Positions 1-11,222 of a stretch of DNA of 64,000 nt are shown here, piece by piece (position 1 is the stretch's first letter; every line of letters starts with the position of its first letter). The notes beneath the pieces are model-generated. The model made no database searches. It was not told where the DNA came from and worked only from the letters and a program-made list of their open reading frames with translations. The DNA comes from Vicia villosa (taxonomy: Eukaryota; Streptophyta; Magnoliopsida; Fabales; Fabaceae), in assembly GCF_029867415.1 (NCBI RefSeq), contig NC_081183.1, positions 32,410,980 to 32,474,979 of the forward strand, written 5' to 3'. The translations under genes were made by a program, and so were the position numbers.

Positions 1-1470
1 CTCGTGCGCGATAGCAATACTGTGGCGATATACCTATCTGGTAGTACTAACATGGTGGTCTCACTCCGAGGCCATGCATTCAAGTAACCTACCCAGTAGC
101 ATATAACGATCCCCACCCGTATCCTATAGCCACGACCGGCGATGATTGGACATGTCTCAACTGAGTTCATCGTCTACTCAGATCCTTCTAGTCACACGTT
201 TAAGGTTTACCTCCCTTGAACGCAACAAACTAGATTTGACTCGCTACGAATCTAGTTCGAGTTCCTATGCCAGGTGTGTACTCACTCACACAGGGCACGC
301 ATGAGAGGTTCTCAATGTTAACTCCCACCATATAGGAATAACATGATTACAAATAACAGTCACCTACTGCGGTCAACTCGCTGATGCTTCAGACAACCAC
401 TAGTTCAATTCATCTAAGTACCCAACACCTAGAGTAGTTCTACGGCTATACTCGGGATTAGATGATTCACAACTAGAAGGGAACATGGATTACTGCACTA
501 TGCATATCCATCTACTCAGTGGTCGCCTAGCGTAGTTCTAGGACTTACGCATTTCCGAATAACAAGGAGATGCAGTAGTTCCTTTCACTCAGTCAGGCAT
601 CCCAGATTTTCCCCATTTGGAGATCACTACTTCCACTCGTTCTATCAACCATTCACTAGATAGATACCCACATCTTAAGGTACACCAGAACGAGTCGGAG
701 TCTAACAACCTTGTCCCTTAAAGTACTGTCTAGGCCAGAGTAATTAGAAAGATCCAATATCTCTGTTCAACTTCCAAAGTCTTCCATCCATCCACTTCTT
801 TGTCCATGTCTACTACTGCCACCATGTTCGAGTAACGAATTCCTAACGGCTTAAAGCTCAGCTCCATCACGGAATTCCCTTACTCCATTCCTACTTAGGT
901 GCTTCATGGATTTCCCTCACTGCTATCGAGATCCAGATAAAGTTCATTCCATCCAACAAAAAATCTTGGAACTTCTAGTCGTCTTAGACTTTACCACGAC
1001 AATTGGGTTGTCAATTATTCCGCGCAATTTCTCTTCTTATGTCTAACAATCCCAACATCCTCCCAACTTAAACGACTTCAACCACTTCAACTGATTCCTC
1101 TAACATAACTTCGTCTGGAAGGTTCACTCTGTCCCATAAAGTATTCTGGAATTTCCAACTTCCTCAACTTCCCCCGTCGAGACTATTATTGCAACTACCT
1201 TTCATATGCGACACTATCCACGTCTGACAATTACCCACAATTCCTTATTTGACTTTAGCTATTACACGAGTTAATTCGGGGCTAACGCGTCCTCGCGGCG
1301 GCTCTGCCGCGATCCTGCCTATCACGTATCCAATTGGTGAGTTGATCAAGTTCAACAACTGAATAACATGACAGTAGAATCGAGCCAGCAACGCACACTT
1401 ATGAGGAAGAAATAAGTTTACTAATGATGCCTCACGGCTAGGTCGAGGGTCGACCAGCTCTGATACCAAC
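1..1470 (-). mobile_element. Truncated second interior copy of the same gypsy-type element
   Basis: Positions 1-1470 match 5886-7354 almost base for base (a one-base indel near 172/6056 and scattered substitutions) and end at a primer binding site abutting the LTR at 1471. The LTR at 1471-3736 is therefore shared: 3' LTR of the complete copy and 5' LTR of this one. The arrangement is LTR-interior-LTR-interior, as produced by unequal recombination between elements. The other end lies outside the window. It carries no recognisable coding sequence. Confidence 0.85.
1456..1468 (-). other. Primer binding site (tRNA-Met type)
   Basis: The minus strand reads TGGTATCAGAGCT two bases inside the LTR. 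This is the standard complement of the 3' end of plant initiator tRNA-Met, used to prime minus-strand DNA synthesis. Confidence 0.85.
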
Positions 1471-3736
1471 TGTAATACCCTACCAATATGTGTCTAGAAT
1501 CATATTAGCAGAATACTAATAACTGGTACTGAGTACATACAAAAGTCAGGAAAAATAAAATAAGATGTATACATTTCAAAATCTTCTCGAAGATGGATAC
1601 AATTGATATGTCTACACAATGATAATAATACACAGCGGAAGAAAAGATCAGGCACAGTCTTCACGGCATCCGGTCAAAAGCTCTTGATCCAAGCATCTAG
1701 CAAAACTCGATCTTGCACGGTACCTGAAAAATAATAAGATGAATGGGGTGAGATTACTAAATCTCAGTGAGTTCCCCTATCTTATGGGTTCTCTCGACTC
1801 TACAGGGTACATACATCAACTACAGATCCATGTCAGATCCTAAGGTTTCCTCACTATCCAGTACAGGAAAGCATATCAACTCGTAGCACCACGATTGAAT
1901 ATCCACTGACCATTCGACTAGATATTATGAGAACATATCACATGTTCGGATATTAGGTACATGTTTCCTCCAGAATAGGTCTTCCGGGTTTACCTGCCAA
2001 TCTGCCCTCGAAAACAAGACCTAATAGCGTACATTTCCAATCTACATGGTAAGTAACTCATATGACTATAGAGAACCATGGAACCGACATTGAATCGCTA
2101 CAACGATTCAACTCGTCCAATTTCCTGGGTCCAAATCTCACATAGAAATTCACCCATAAGGAAACAACAAAAGGAGAAGGTGAGGTACACATCCCCGGGA
2201 GTTCATCCCCGAAGAATACTCCTGAACTAAGGAGCCGACCCATTCCCGATACCAAAGCCCGAGAATGCCCGTGATATATGTGGCACAGGGGCATCCTTGG
2301 AATTTCTTCACAAGAAGTAGCCAACATATATGTAACGTGCCTACTCGCAGTTACTGCCCTTTTGTCTGTCCTCTAACCCCTCGTCTCATACTTACTACAC
2401 CATTAGATTGTAGGATTTTAGAAAGTAGTTGCTTGATAGGAAAAGGAATATTAAGTTAGAATCCGTTCATATCTCTTGGTTTAGGTATCCTAAGGTTCAC
2501 CTTACCATATCCATATTTGTTAATCAACGTACACAAATTACACCAAGTTGTAAGGCCTCCTCGCCTTTGGTTTCACTTGGTTAGCTTCACAAGCTATAAG
2601 ATCTCAGCATCTTTGGTGTACGTGGCTAGATTTGACATCCATCACCGCTAATTCCATGATGCCTACAACCCAATTGAAGGAACACTTGGGCACTAAGGCC
2701 TTGAGGACGGTTAACGAATCAATTATCCGAGAATTATCTTTACTAATCAAGGTACAAGAAATTTACATGGATTTGGTTGATACTCAAGAGTATGATAATG
2801 TTGTAAAAGCTTAGGCATCTAATAACCCTTTCCGTTAGCTTTCCAATGCTTCCGACGGCGCCCAATTCCGAGTTACGGAACTCCAGTTATGGTCGAAAGA
2901 GTAAAGAGATGATTTTCTGTCAGGTGCAATCGATTTGCACTGGTGTGCAATCGATTGCTCACTGAACCAGAAGCACAGAATGCCAATTTTTCATAGTGCA
3001 ATCGATTTGCACTGGTGTGCAATCAATTGCTCACTGAACCAGAGCCAAAAATGACATTTTTACTGCATAAGATCAGTTCTAACACATTCTAATCCATTCA
3101 AATCCGAACCCTAACATGTAAAATCAATTTAATACATGTATTATCATTTCAAGAACATATACTCCATCATTAATCAAGCATGCAACAACAATTGATCATT
3201 CTAACCCTTGTTCCCAAACATGCAATTGATCACAAAACCCCAATTCTTACCCAAGTTCTAACTATGGAACCCACCTCAAAATCAAGACTTGATGAAAATG
3301 ATGATGCAGATTCTGATCATGAGGGTTGTAGAAGGTGATAGTGTTGAACTCTTGAAGCCTTTGGTTAGAGTATATCTTCTTCTTCTTCAAGATAGTCAAG
3401 ACCACCACTTACATGATGTAGGAAATGGTGTTGGTTTCTCTTCCTTTCCTCATCCTTGTTCTCCTTTCTTCATCACTTTTATTGCTCTCTTACTGATTTT
3501 CTATTCTAAGTGTGGGGAAAAAATGAGAATATGAAAGAGAGTTAGTGTCTCTAGGGTTTATATAGCTCACTATCACAATGACTAATATGCCCTTCACTTA
3601 ATTCTTACACAAGATTAATCTCACTTGACTCACTAACTTCATTCTAATCACCCTCCTCTAATTATCAACCATCATAATCATGCCTAATTTCCAACATTAG
3701 CATAATTAGTGGTAATTAGTAATTAGGGATGTTACA
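1471..3736 (-). repeat. LTR (2266 bp) of the gypsy-type element, left copy
   Basis: Starts TGTAATACCC and ends GATGTTACA on the plus strand, giving TG...CA termini. It matches 7355-9619 with roughly 20-25 substitutions counted by eye, about 1 percent. It holds a duplicated block at about 2928-3050 built on the near-palindrome GTGCAATCGATTTGCAC. Short frames inside it, such as the one at 2632-2814, are present in both LTR copies but resemble no protein I know and are not called. Confidence 0.9.
3557..3564 (-). promoter_or_regulatory. Probable LTR TATA box (left LTR)
   Basis: TATATAAA on the minus strand, about 175 bases inside the 5' edge of the LTR in element orientation. The position suits a short U3. 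Confidence 0.5.
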
Positions 3737-3749
3737 TTCTCCTCCCCTT
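3737..3749 (-). other. Polypurine tract of the gypsy-type element
   Basis: The minus strand reads AAGGGGAGGAGAA immediately before the LTR start TGTAAC. This is the expected plus-strand primer and fixes element orientation as minus. Confidence 0.85.
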
Positions 3750-6700
3750 AAATAGAATTCGCACTCGAATTCCTTCCAATCACCAAGACAACAAACTCTT
3801 TATATTCATCCAAGAAAACACAACCCTTCGATACACTTGCGTCCTAGCATCTCTCTATTGGTCACCTTAGTCGTTACATAAACATGCCTCGTCTGATACG
3901 CCCTTTTATACGCTTAGGGACATATCCTTCCAAGGTTAGCAACCCTTACTTCTTCGCATTGAGTCTTAATAGCTCTATACATCAAAACCGCTCACTCGGA
4001 TGGGTCACTCATCAACTCCAATTTGCGTCTATCCCGTAACCTCTTACTCATGTACGCCGTTGGTTTCCTATATCTTTTCTGTTGGTTCCTTGATTTGCCT
4101 CCAATATAAGGAATCCCTGCTACAACTTTCACATCTAGCAACGATATTCCAGATTCGAAGCTACCCGAATCTATATGGAGTCACACATGTGTCTGCTAAG
4201 CCCTTGGGTCTTGACTTCCAATTCCCAAATGCTTAGGAGGATTGGTTCCAAGTTCACCTTCATTGTACAATAACAACTTTCCTACTTCGATCCTCTATTT
4301 GATTTTGGTCAGAACAACTGACGTCAAAGTTCCACAAGAGCGTAAAATTCCTGTAACCATCCATCTTGATAGCTAACTATTTCACACAAGGTCCCGCCAA
4401 TGAAGAGCAAACTCTAAAGGTTGACCTGCAACGTCGCTCAAATTCTCCACATACGCTCACAAGTTTACCCGATATAGTCAAATAAGACTTCGTCAAGTAA
4501 AATCCTCTACCTACTTCCAGCATTTCCAATGGTGACATAACTCCTTTCAATATCCACAAGCTAACCCATGAAACTTCTAATTATACCTCAACCACAACGT
4601 CCTTCTATACCAGTCCATCGACAATTTTCCTTAGATTATGGTGGATCCTTGAGAGTCCACGACGAACCAAACATTACTTTATCAATTTCATCTGCGAAAG
4701 GTATCCCCATATATACCTACTACAGGCAAATCTTATTCTTCCTTGTCTGTTGCACTACTCCGATCTTAACCGGTCACACACTTCATAGAACCCTCTAAGC
4801 CATACTGTGTCCATAACCCACTTGGCTTCATTACTCTATTACGCTTAATCCCTTAGTAGCAACAATTCCTTCTCGGCATTCGTCCAATTATGACACGTGC
4901 TAGAGTCTTAATCACACTTACCAACACTACTATTCGAGGTCGAGTAGTTCTTAACATCAAGTCACTAAGTACTCTGTCATCCTTGGAAAATTCTTCTTAG
5001 AATACAACCCTTGTCATACATTTCATTTTCAGAAATTCTGAAACCGAATACTTGCCAAATATGAATCCACCTTACTTTACTAATTCTCGCATCATACAGC
5101 TGCAATGATAACTCTGTCAACCTGTCATAGTATCTTCTCAACCATACGACTTCATACCGTTGGCGTGACAACACTTCCCAGAATTCATATGGCTTAACCA
5201 ATATAAAAATCCTTTCAATGTCGCACTTCAACCACACTGTCATCTAATGCCTTTTCGTTTCTGAAACTGACACTAAACTGATTTCTTCGGCCGCATTCCC
5301 CAATGCATCATTTCTAGCAGTTAAGTGTATATCACAATGCAAGGAATCAGACTTTGTGCCTTGGACATTCCCCTTTGAAATTCCACGACACTCCAAAACG
5401 AAAATGCCTCTGCTTACCGAGACTGACCTTATTTAACTTCTGAGGATCTATAGATACTCGCCTCAAAGCATCTCACGTCGAGCTAACCCAAGACATACTT
5501 CATCTATTCTTACACTGACCACCAATGTTAAAGAATAGCCACACAATACGCTGGTCGAAATATGATGATCACACACACATTCCCATCTCGGAAACTACAC
5601 AAAAGGTTCACTAACTCCAACGGAACCAAAAGCATCCACGATGTAGAATCTAAAATTCTCACGCGATCACGACCACCCAAGGTCTCCTCATAGCGTATCA
5701 TTAGAATCTAATCCACCTCGTTGTTGCCTGCTCGCATAATCACCAAATATCGAGTGCAACATATGGATTCTTATCCCACCTACCTTATGAGAATTTGGAT
5801 CGACGTCTCACAAATACCAATCTCATCCTACCTTAAGTTCCAGATCAACATGTCCCACATCTGTCAGAAAGAATGGCTCACGCGCCTCGTGCGCGATAGC
5901 AATACTGTGGCGATATACCTATCTGGTAGTACTAACATGGTGGTCTCACTCCGAGGCCATGCATTCAAGTAACCTACCCAGTAGCATATAACGATCCCCA
6001 CCCGTATCCTATAGCCACGACCGGCGATGATTGGACATGTCTCAACTGAGTTCATCGTTACTCAGATCCTTCTAGTCACACGTTTAAGGTTTACCTCCCT
6101 TGAACGCAACAAACTAGATTTGACTCGCTACGAATCTAGTTCGAGTTCCTATGCCAGGTGTGTACTCACTCACACAGGGCACGCACGAGAGGTTCTCAAT
6201 GTTAACTCCCACCATATAGGAATAATATGATTACAAATAACAGTCACCTACTGCGGTTAACTCGCTGATGCTTCAGACAACCACTAGTTCAATTCATCTA
6301 AGTACCCAACACCTAGAGTAGTTCTACGGCTATACTCGGGATTAGATGATTCAAAACTAGCAGGGAACATGGATTACTGCACTATGCATATCCATCTACT
6401 CAGTTGTCGCCTAGCGTAGTTCTAGGACTTACGCATTTCCGAATAACAAGGAGATGCAGTAGTTCCTTTCACTCAGTCAGGCATCCCAGATTTTCCCCAT
6501 TTGGAGATCACTACTTCCACTCGTTCTATCAACCATTCACTAGATAGATACCCACATCTTAAGGTACACCAGAACGAGTCGGAGTCTAACAACCTTGTCC
6601 CTTAAAGTACTGTCTAGGCCAGAGTAATTAGAAAGATCCAATATCTCTGTTCAACTTCCAAAGTCTTCCATCCATCCACTTCTCTGTCCATGTCTACTAC

Positions 6701-7339
6701 TGCCACCATGTTCGAGTAACGAATTCCTAACGGCTTAAAGCTCAGCTCCATCATGGAATTCCCTTACTCCATTCCTACTTAGGTGCTTCATGGATTTCCC
6801 TCACTGCTATCGAGATCCAAATAAAGTTCATTCCATCCAACAAAAAATCTTGGAACTTCTAGTCGTCTTAGACTTTACCACGACAATTGGGTTGTCAATT
6901 ATTCCGCACAATTTCTCTTCTTATGTCTAACAATCCCAACATCCTCCCAACTTAAACGACTTACACCACTTCAACTGATTCCTCTAACATAACTTCGTCT
7001 AGAAGGTTCACTCTGTCCCATAAAGTATTCTGGAATTTCCAACTTCCTCAACTTCCCCCGTCGAGACTATTATTGCAACTACCTTTCATATGCGACACTA
7101 TCCACGTCTGACAATTACCCACAATTCCTTATTTGACTTCAGCTATTACACGAGTTAATTCAGGGCTAACGCGCCCTCGCGGCGGCTCTGCCGCGATCCT
7201 GCCTATCACGTATCCAATTGGTGAGTTGATCAAGTTCAACAACTGAATAACATGACAGTAGAATCGAGCCAACAACGCACACTTATGAGGAAGAAATAAG
7301 TTTACTAATGATGCCTCACGGCTAGGTCGAGGGTCGACC

Positions 7340-7352
7340 AGGTCTGATACCA
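7340..7352 (-). other. Primer binding site, one-base variant
   Basis: The same site next to the right LTR reads TGGTATCAGACCT. It carries one substitution relative to the copy at 1456-1468, inside the tRNA-complementary stretch. Confidence 0.8.
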
Positions 7353-7354
7353 AC

Positions 7355-9619
7355 TGTAATACCCTACCAATATGTGTCTAGAATCATATTAGCAGAATAC
7401 TAATAACTGGTACTGAGTACATACAAAAGTCAGGAAAAATAAAATAAGATGTATACATTTCAAAATCTTCTCGAAGATGGATACAATTGATATGTCTACA
7501 CAATGATAATAATACACAGCGGAAGAAAAGATCAGGCACAGTCTTCACGGCATCCGGTCAAAAGCTCTTGATCCAAGCATCTAGCAAAACTCGATCTTGC
7601 ACGGTACTTGAAAAATAATAAGATGAATGGGGTGAGATTACTAAATCTCAGTGAGTTCCCCTATCTTATGGGTTCTCTCGACTCTACAGGGTACATACAT
7701 CAACTACAGATCCATGTCAGATCCTAAGGTTTCCTCACTATCCAGTACAGGAAAGCATATCAACTCGTAGCACCACGATTGAATATCCACTGACCATTCG
7801 ACTAGATATTATGAGAACATATCACATGTTCGGATATTAGGTACATGTTTCCTCCAGAATAGGTCTTCCGGGTTTACCTGCCAATCTGCCCTCGAAAACA
7901 AGACCTAATAGCGTACATTTCCAATCTACATGGTAAGTAACTCATATGACTATAGAGAACCATGGAACCGACATTGAATCGCTACAACGATTCAACTCGT
8001 CCAATTTCCTGGGTCCAAATCTCACATAGAAATTCACCCATAAGGAAACAACAAAAGGAGAAGGTGAGGTACACATCCCCGGGAGTTCATCCCCGAAGAA
8101 TACTCCTGAACTAAGGAGCCGACCCATTCCCGATACCAAAGCCCGAGAATGCCCGCGATATATGTGGCACAGGGGCATCCTTGGAATTTCTTCACAAGAA
8201 GTAGCCAACATATATTTAACGTGCCTACTCGCAGTTACTGTCCTTTTGTCTGTCCTCTAACCCCTCGTCTCATACTTACTACACCATTAGATTGTAGGAT
8301 TTTAGAAAGTAGTTGCTTGATAGGAAAAGGAATATCAAGTTAGAATCCGTTCATATCTCTTGGTTTAGGTATCCTAAGGTTCACCTTACCATATCCATAT
8401 TTGTTAATCAACGTACACAAATTACACCAAGTTGTAAGGCCTCCTCGCCTTTGGTTTCACTTGGTTAGCTTCACAAGCTATAAGATCTCAGCATCTTTGG
8501 TGTACGTGGCTAGATTTGACATCCATCACCGCTCATTCCATGATGCCTACAACCCAATTGAAGGAACACTTGGGCACTAAGGCCTTGAGGACGGTTAACG
8601 AATCAATTATCCGAGAATTATCTTTACTAATCAAGGTACAAGAAATTTACATGGATTTGGTTGATACTCAAGAGTATGATAATTTTTTAAAAGCTTAGGC
8701 ATCTAATAACCCTTTCCGTTAGCTTTCCAATGCTTCCGACGGCGCCCAATTCCGAGTTACGGAACTCCAGTTATGGTCGAAAGAGTAAAGAGATGATTTT
8801 CTGTCAGGTGCAATCGATTTGCACTGGTGTGCATTCGATTGCTCACTGAACCAGAAGCACAGAATGCCAATTTTTCATAGTGCAATCGATTTGCACTGGT
8901 GTGCAATCGATTGCTCACTGAACCAGAGCCAAAAATGACATTTTTACTGCATAAGATCAGTTCTAACACATTCTAATCCATTCCAATCCGAACCCTAACA
9001 TGTAAAATCAATTTAATACATGTATTATCATTTCAAGAACATATACTCCATCATTAATCAAGCATGCAACAACAATTGATCATTCTAACCCTTGTTCCCA
9101 AACATGCAATTGATTACAAAACCTCAATTCTTACCCAAGTTCTAACTATGGAACTCACCTCAAAATCAAGACTTGATGAAGATGATGATGCAGATTCTGA
9201 TCATGAGGGTTGTAGAAGGTGATAGTGTTGAACTCTTGAAGCCTTTGGTTAGAGTATATCTTCTTCTTCTTTAAGATAGTCAAGACCACCACTTACATGA
9301 TGTAGGAAATGGTGTTGGTTTCTCTTCCTTTCCTCATCCTTGTTCTCCTTTCTTCATCACTTTTATTGCTCTCTTACTGATTTTCTATTCTAAGTGTGGG
9401 GAAAAATGAGAATATGCAAGAGATTTAGTGTTTCTAGGGTTTATATAGCTCACTATCACAATGACTAATATGCCCTTCACTTAATTCTTACACAAGATTA
9501 ATCTCACTTGACTCACTAACTTCATTCTAATCACCCTCCTCTAATTGTCAACCATCATAATCATGCCTAATTTCCAACATTAGCATAATTAGTGGTAATT
9601 AGTAACTAGGGATGTTACA
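7355..9619 (-). repeat. LTR (2265 bp) of the gypsy-type element, right copy (5' LTR)
   Basis: Second copy of the LTR at 1471-3736, with the same TG...CA ends. The ATCGAT-bearing repeat block recurs at about 8810-8935. It abuts copia gag sequence at 9620, which marks the insertion boundary. Confidence 0.9.
9440..9447 (-). promoter_or_regulatory. Probable LTR TATA box (right LTR)
   Basis: The same TATATAAA at the equivalent place in the 5' LTR, which is the copy that would drive transcription of the element. Confidence 0.5.
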
Positions 9620-9922
9620 TTTATCGGTCATTGCCACAAATATATACTTAAAATAATGATATTTTGGCACTTATCATCTCTCTTAGACTTTCTATTTCTT
9701 CCAACAGTTTTTTATTTTTCAGTTCAATGGAAGAGATAGTGTCTTTGGAGGTAGATAAAATGTGTTCTAATTTACTCGTTTCTTTTGTTAGCGTCTTACA
9801 AAGACGAAATAAATCTTGATAGGAAAAGTGAACGGTTACCTCATCATCTTGATGATTTGTCGTGAGATAGAAGTTTGCTTCTTCGTTATTTGAAGATTTC
9901 CATATCATTGTTATCCTATGAT
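9620..9922 (-). pseudogene. Copia gag, C-terminal part (older host element)
   Basis: Read on the minus strand, 9648-9908 encodes a coiled-coil rich stretch (NEEANFYLTT, then SYQDLFRLCKTLTKE and repeated Glu/Lys/Leu) typical of the region after the zinc knuckle in plant copia gag proteins. It is the downstream continuation of the minus-strand gag at 19459-20412; the 9.5 kb SIRE-type element sits between them. The left side is cut by the gypsy LTR at 9619. It is non-functional, because the rest of the element is missing from the window. Confidence is good for copia gag and lower for the exact limits. Confidence 0.75.
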
Positions 9923-9927
9923 ATGTA

Positions 9928-11135
9928 TGTTAGAACAAGATTTGTTCTGATCAATTATCTTAGTTTTGATGATAACAATAATATGAATTTTGCTTAAGAT
10001 AATATGGTACTCTAATCCAATGCAATTTCCTTTTCAGGAAATATATAAAGAGTACGCATAATTCAGCGCTCAGAAGCTTTGTCTCAAAGGGTTCAGCATG
10101 CAACATCAGAACATGGTCTGGCAAGACATCAGAAGATGGTCGAAGCAGAATCAGAACATGGGTCTATGGAAGCATCAGAAGAACAAGAGAACAGAAGCAC
10201 TGAAGTACTGATGGTATCACGCTCAGAAGCACTTCAAGGTCAGAAGATCAGAAGATGCTTTGCACCAAGCTGTTTGACTCTGATGATATTCAAACGTTGT
10301 ATTCACAAACATCAGATCAGAAGAAAGTACAAGTGGCAAGCTACGCTGACTGACAAAAGGAACGTTAAAAGCTACTAAAGGCTACGTCAGTAGACACAGT
10401 GTGAACAAGGCTCGAGGTAGTTGACAAAAGCGTATAACATTAAATGCGATGCTGTACGGAACACGCAAAGCATTAAATGCATTCAACGGTCATCTTCTCC
10501 AACGCCTATAAATATGAAGTTCTGATGAGAAGCAAGGTTAACGATTCTGCACCAAAACAACTCAAATTAACTTGCTTAAACTCTGTTCAAATCAAAGCTC
10601 AGAATCTTCATCTTCATCAAAGCTCACTACATTGCTGTTGTAATATATTAGTGAGATTAAGCTTAAACGTTAAGAGAAATATCACAGTTTGTGATTATCG
10701 CTTTTAAGAAGCATTTGTAATACTCTTAGAATTGATTACATTAAGTTGTAAGGAACTAGAGTGATCGTGTGGATCAGAATACTCTAGGAAGTCTTAGAGG
10801 TTATCTAAGCAGGTTGTAACTAGAGTGATCGTGTGGATCAGTAGACTCTAGAAAAGTCTTAGAGGGTATCTAAGCAGTTGTTCCTGGAGTGATCAGTGTG
10901 TGATCAGAAGACTCTGGAAGACTTAGTTGCTGACTAAGTGGAAAACCATTGTAATCCGTGCGATTAGTGGATTAAATCCTCAGTTGAGGTAAATCATCTC
11001 TGCGGGGGTGGACTGGAGTAGTTTAGTTAACAACGAACCAGGATAAAAATAACTGTGCAATTTATTTTTATCTGTCAAGTTTTTAAAGCTACACTTATTC
11101 AAACCCCCCCTTTCTAAGTGTTTTTCTATCCTTCA
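9928..11135 (+). repeat. 5' LTR of SIRE-type element
   Basis: Begins TGTTAGAACAAG, ends CTATCCTTCA. It is nearly identical to 18246-19453. It contains a TATAAATA box and three tandem-like GAGTGATC...GGATCAG blocks near its end (about 10759-10910). Open frames of 99 and 76 codons occur in both LTRs but resemble no protein I know and are not called. Confidence 0.95.
10507..10514 (+). promoter_or_regulatory. TATA box of SIRE-type 5' LTR
   Basis: TATAAATA about 580 bp into the LTR, preceded by GC-richer promoter-like sequence. It is identical at 18825-18832 in the 3' LTR. Confidence 0.65.
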
Positions 11136-11137
11136 AT

Positions 11138-11150
11138 TGGCATCAGAGCG
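11138..11150 (+). other. Primer binding site of SIRE-type element
   Basis: TGGCATCAGAGCG two bases after the 5' LTR. It is a variant of the initiator-tRNA-Met complement common in SIRE-type copia elements. Confidence 0.8.
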
Positions 11151-11222
11151 CCGGTTCTAAGGTGCAAGCACTTAACCGTGTTTAGAAAAGATTCAGGAAA
11201 GAGAAAAACGCTTCAGTAAAAG

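Larger units (their letters stand above)
1471..9619 (-). mobile_element. Non-autonomous Ty3/gypsy-type LTR retrotransposon, complete copy
   Basis: Two direct LTRs (1471-3736 and 7355-9619) flank a 3.6 kb interior (3737-7354). In minus orientation the 5' LTR is on the right. Next to it lies a primer binding site reading TGGTATCAGAcC, close to the initiator-tRNA-Met complement, and the other LTR is preceded by a purine tract. LTRs begin TGTAACATCCC and end GTATTACA on the element strand. No open frame above about 90 codons exists in the interior, and I could not recognise gag, protease, RT or integrase motifs, so it is either a LARD-like non-autonomous element or one whose coding part has decayed. 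Assignment to Ty3/gypsy rests on LTR style and size only. The right flank (9620 on) is an old copia gag, so this element inserted into that element. The left flank is another interior copy, so no TSD can be read. Confidence 0.8.

Noticed and set aside
3737..7354. Decayed gypsy pol in the interior of the tandem element
   Set aside because: Some minus-strand peptides look vaguely like gag or pol, but I could not find an unambiguous catalytic motif.
10079..10707. Open frames of 99 and 76 codons, repeated at 18397 and 19025
   Set aside because: They lie inside the two SIRE LTRs and are duplicated only because the LTR is; the composition does not suggest a protein.
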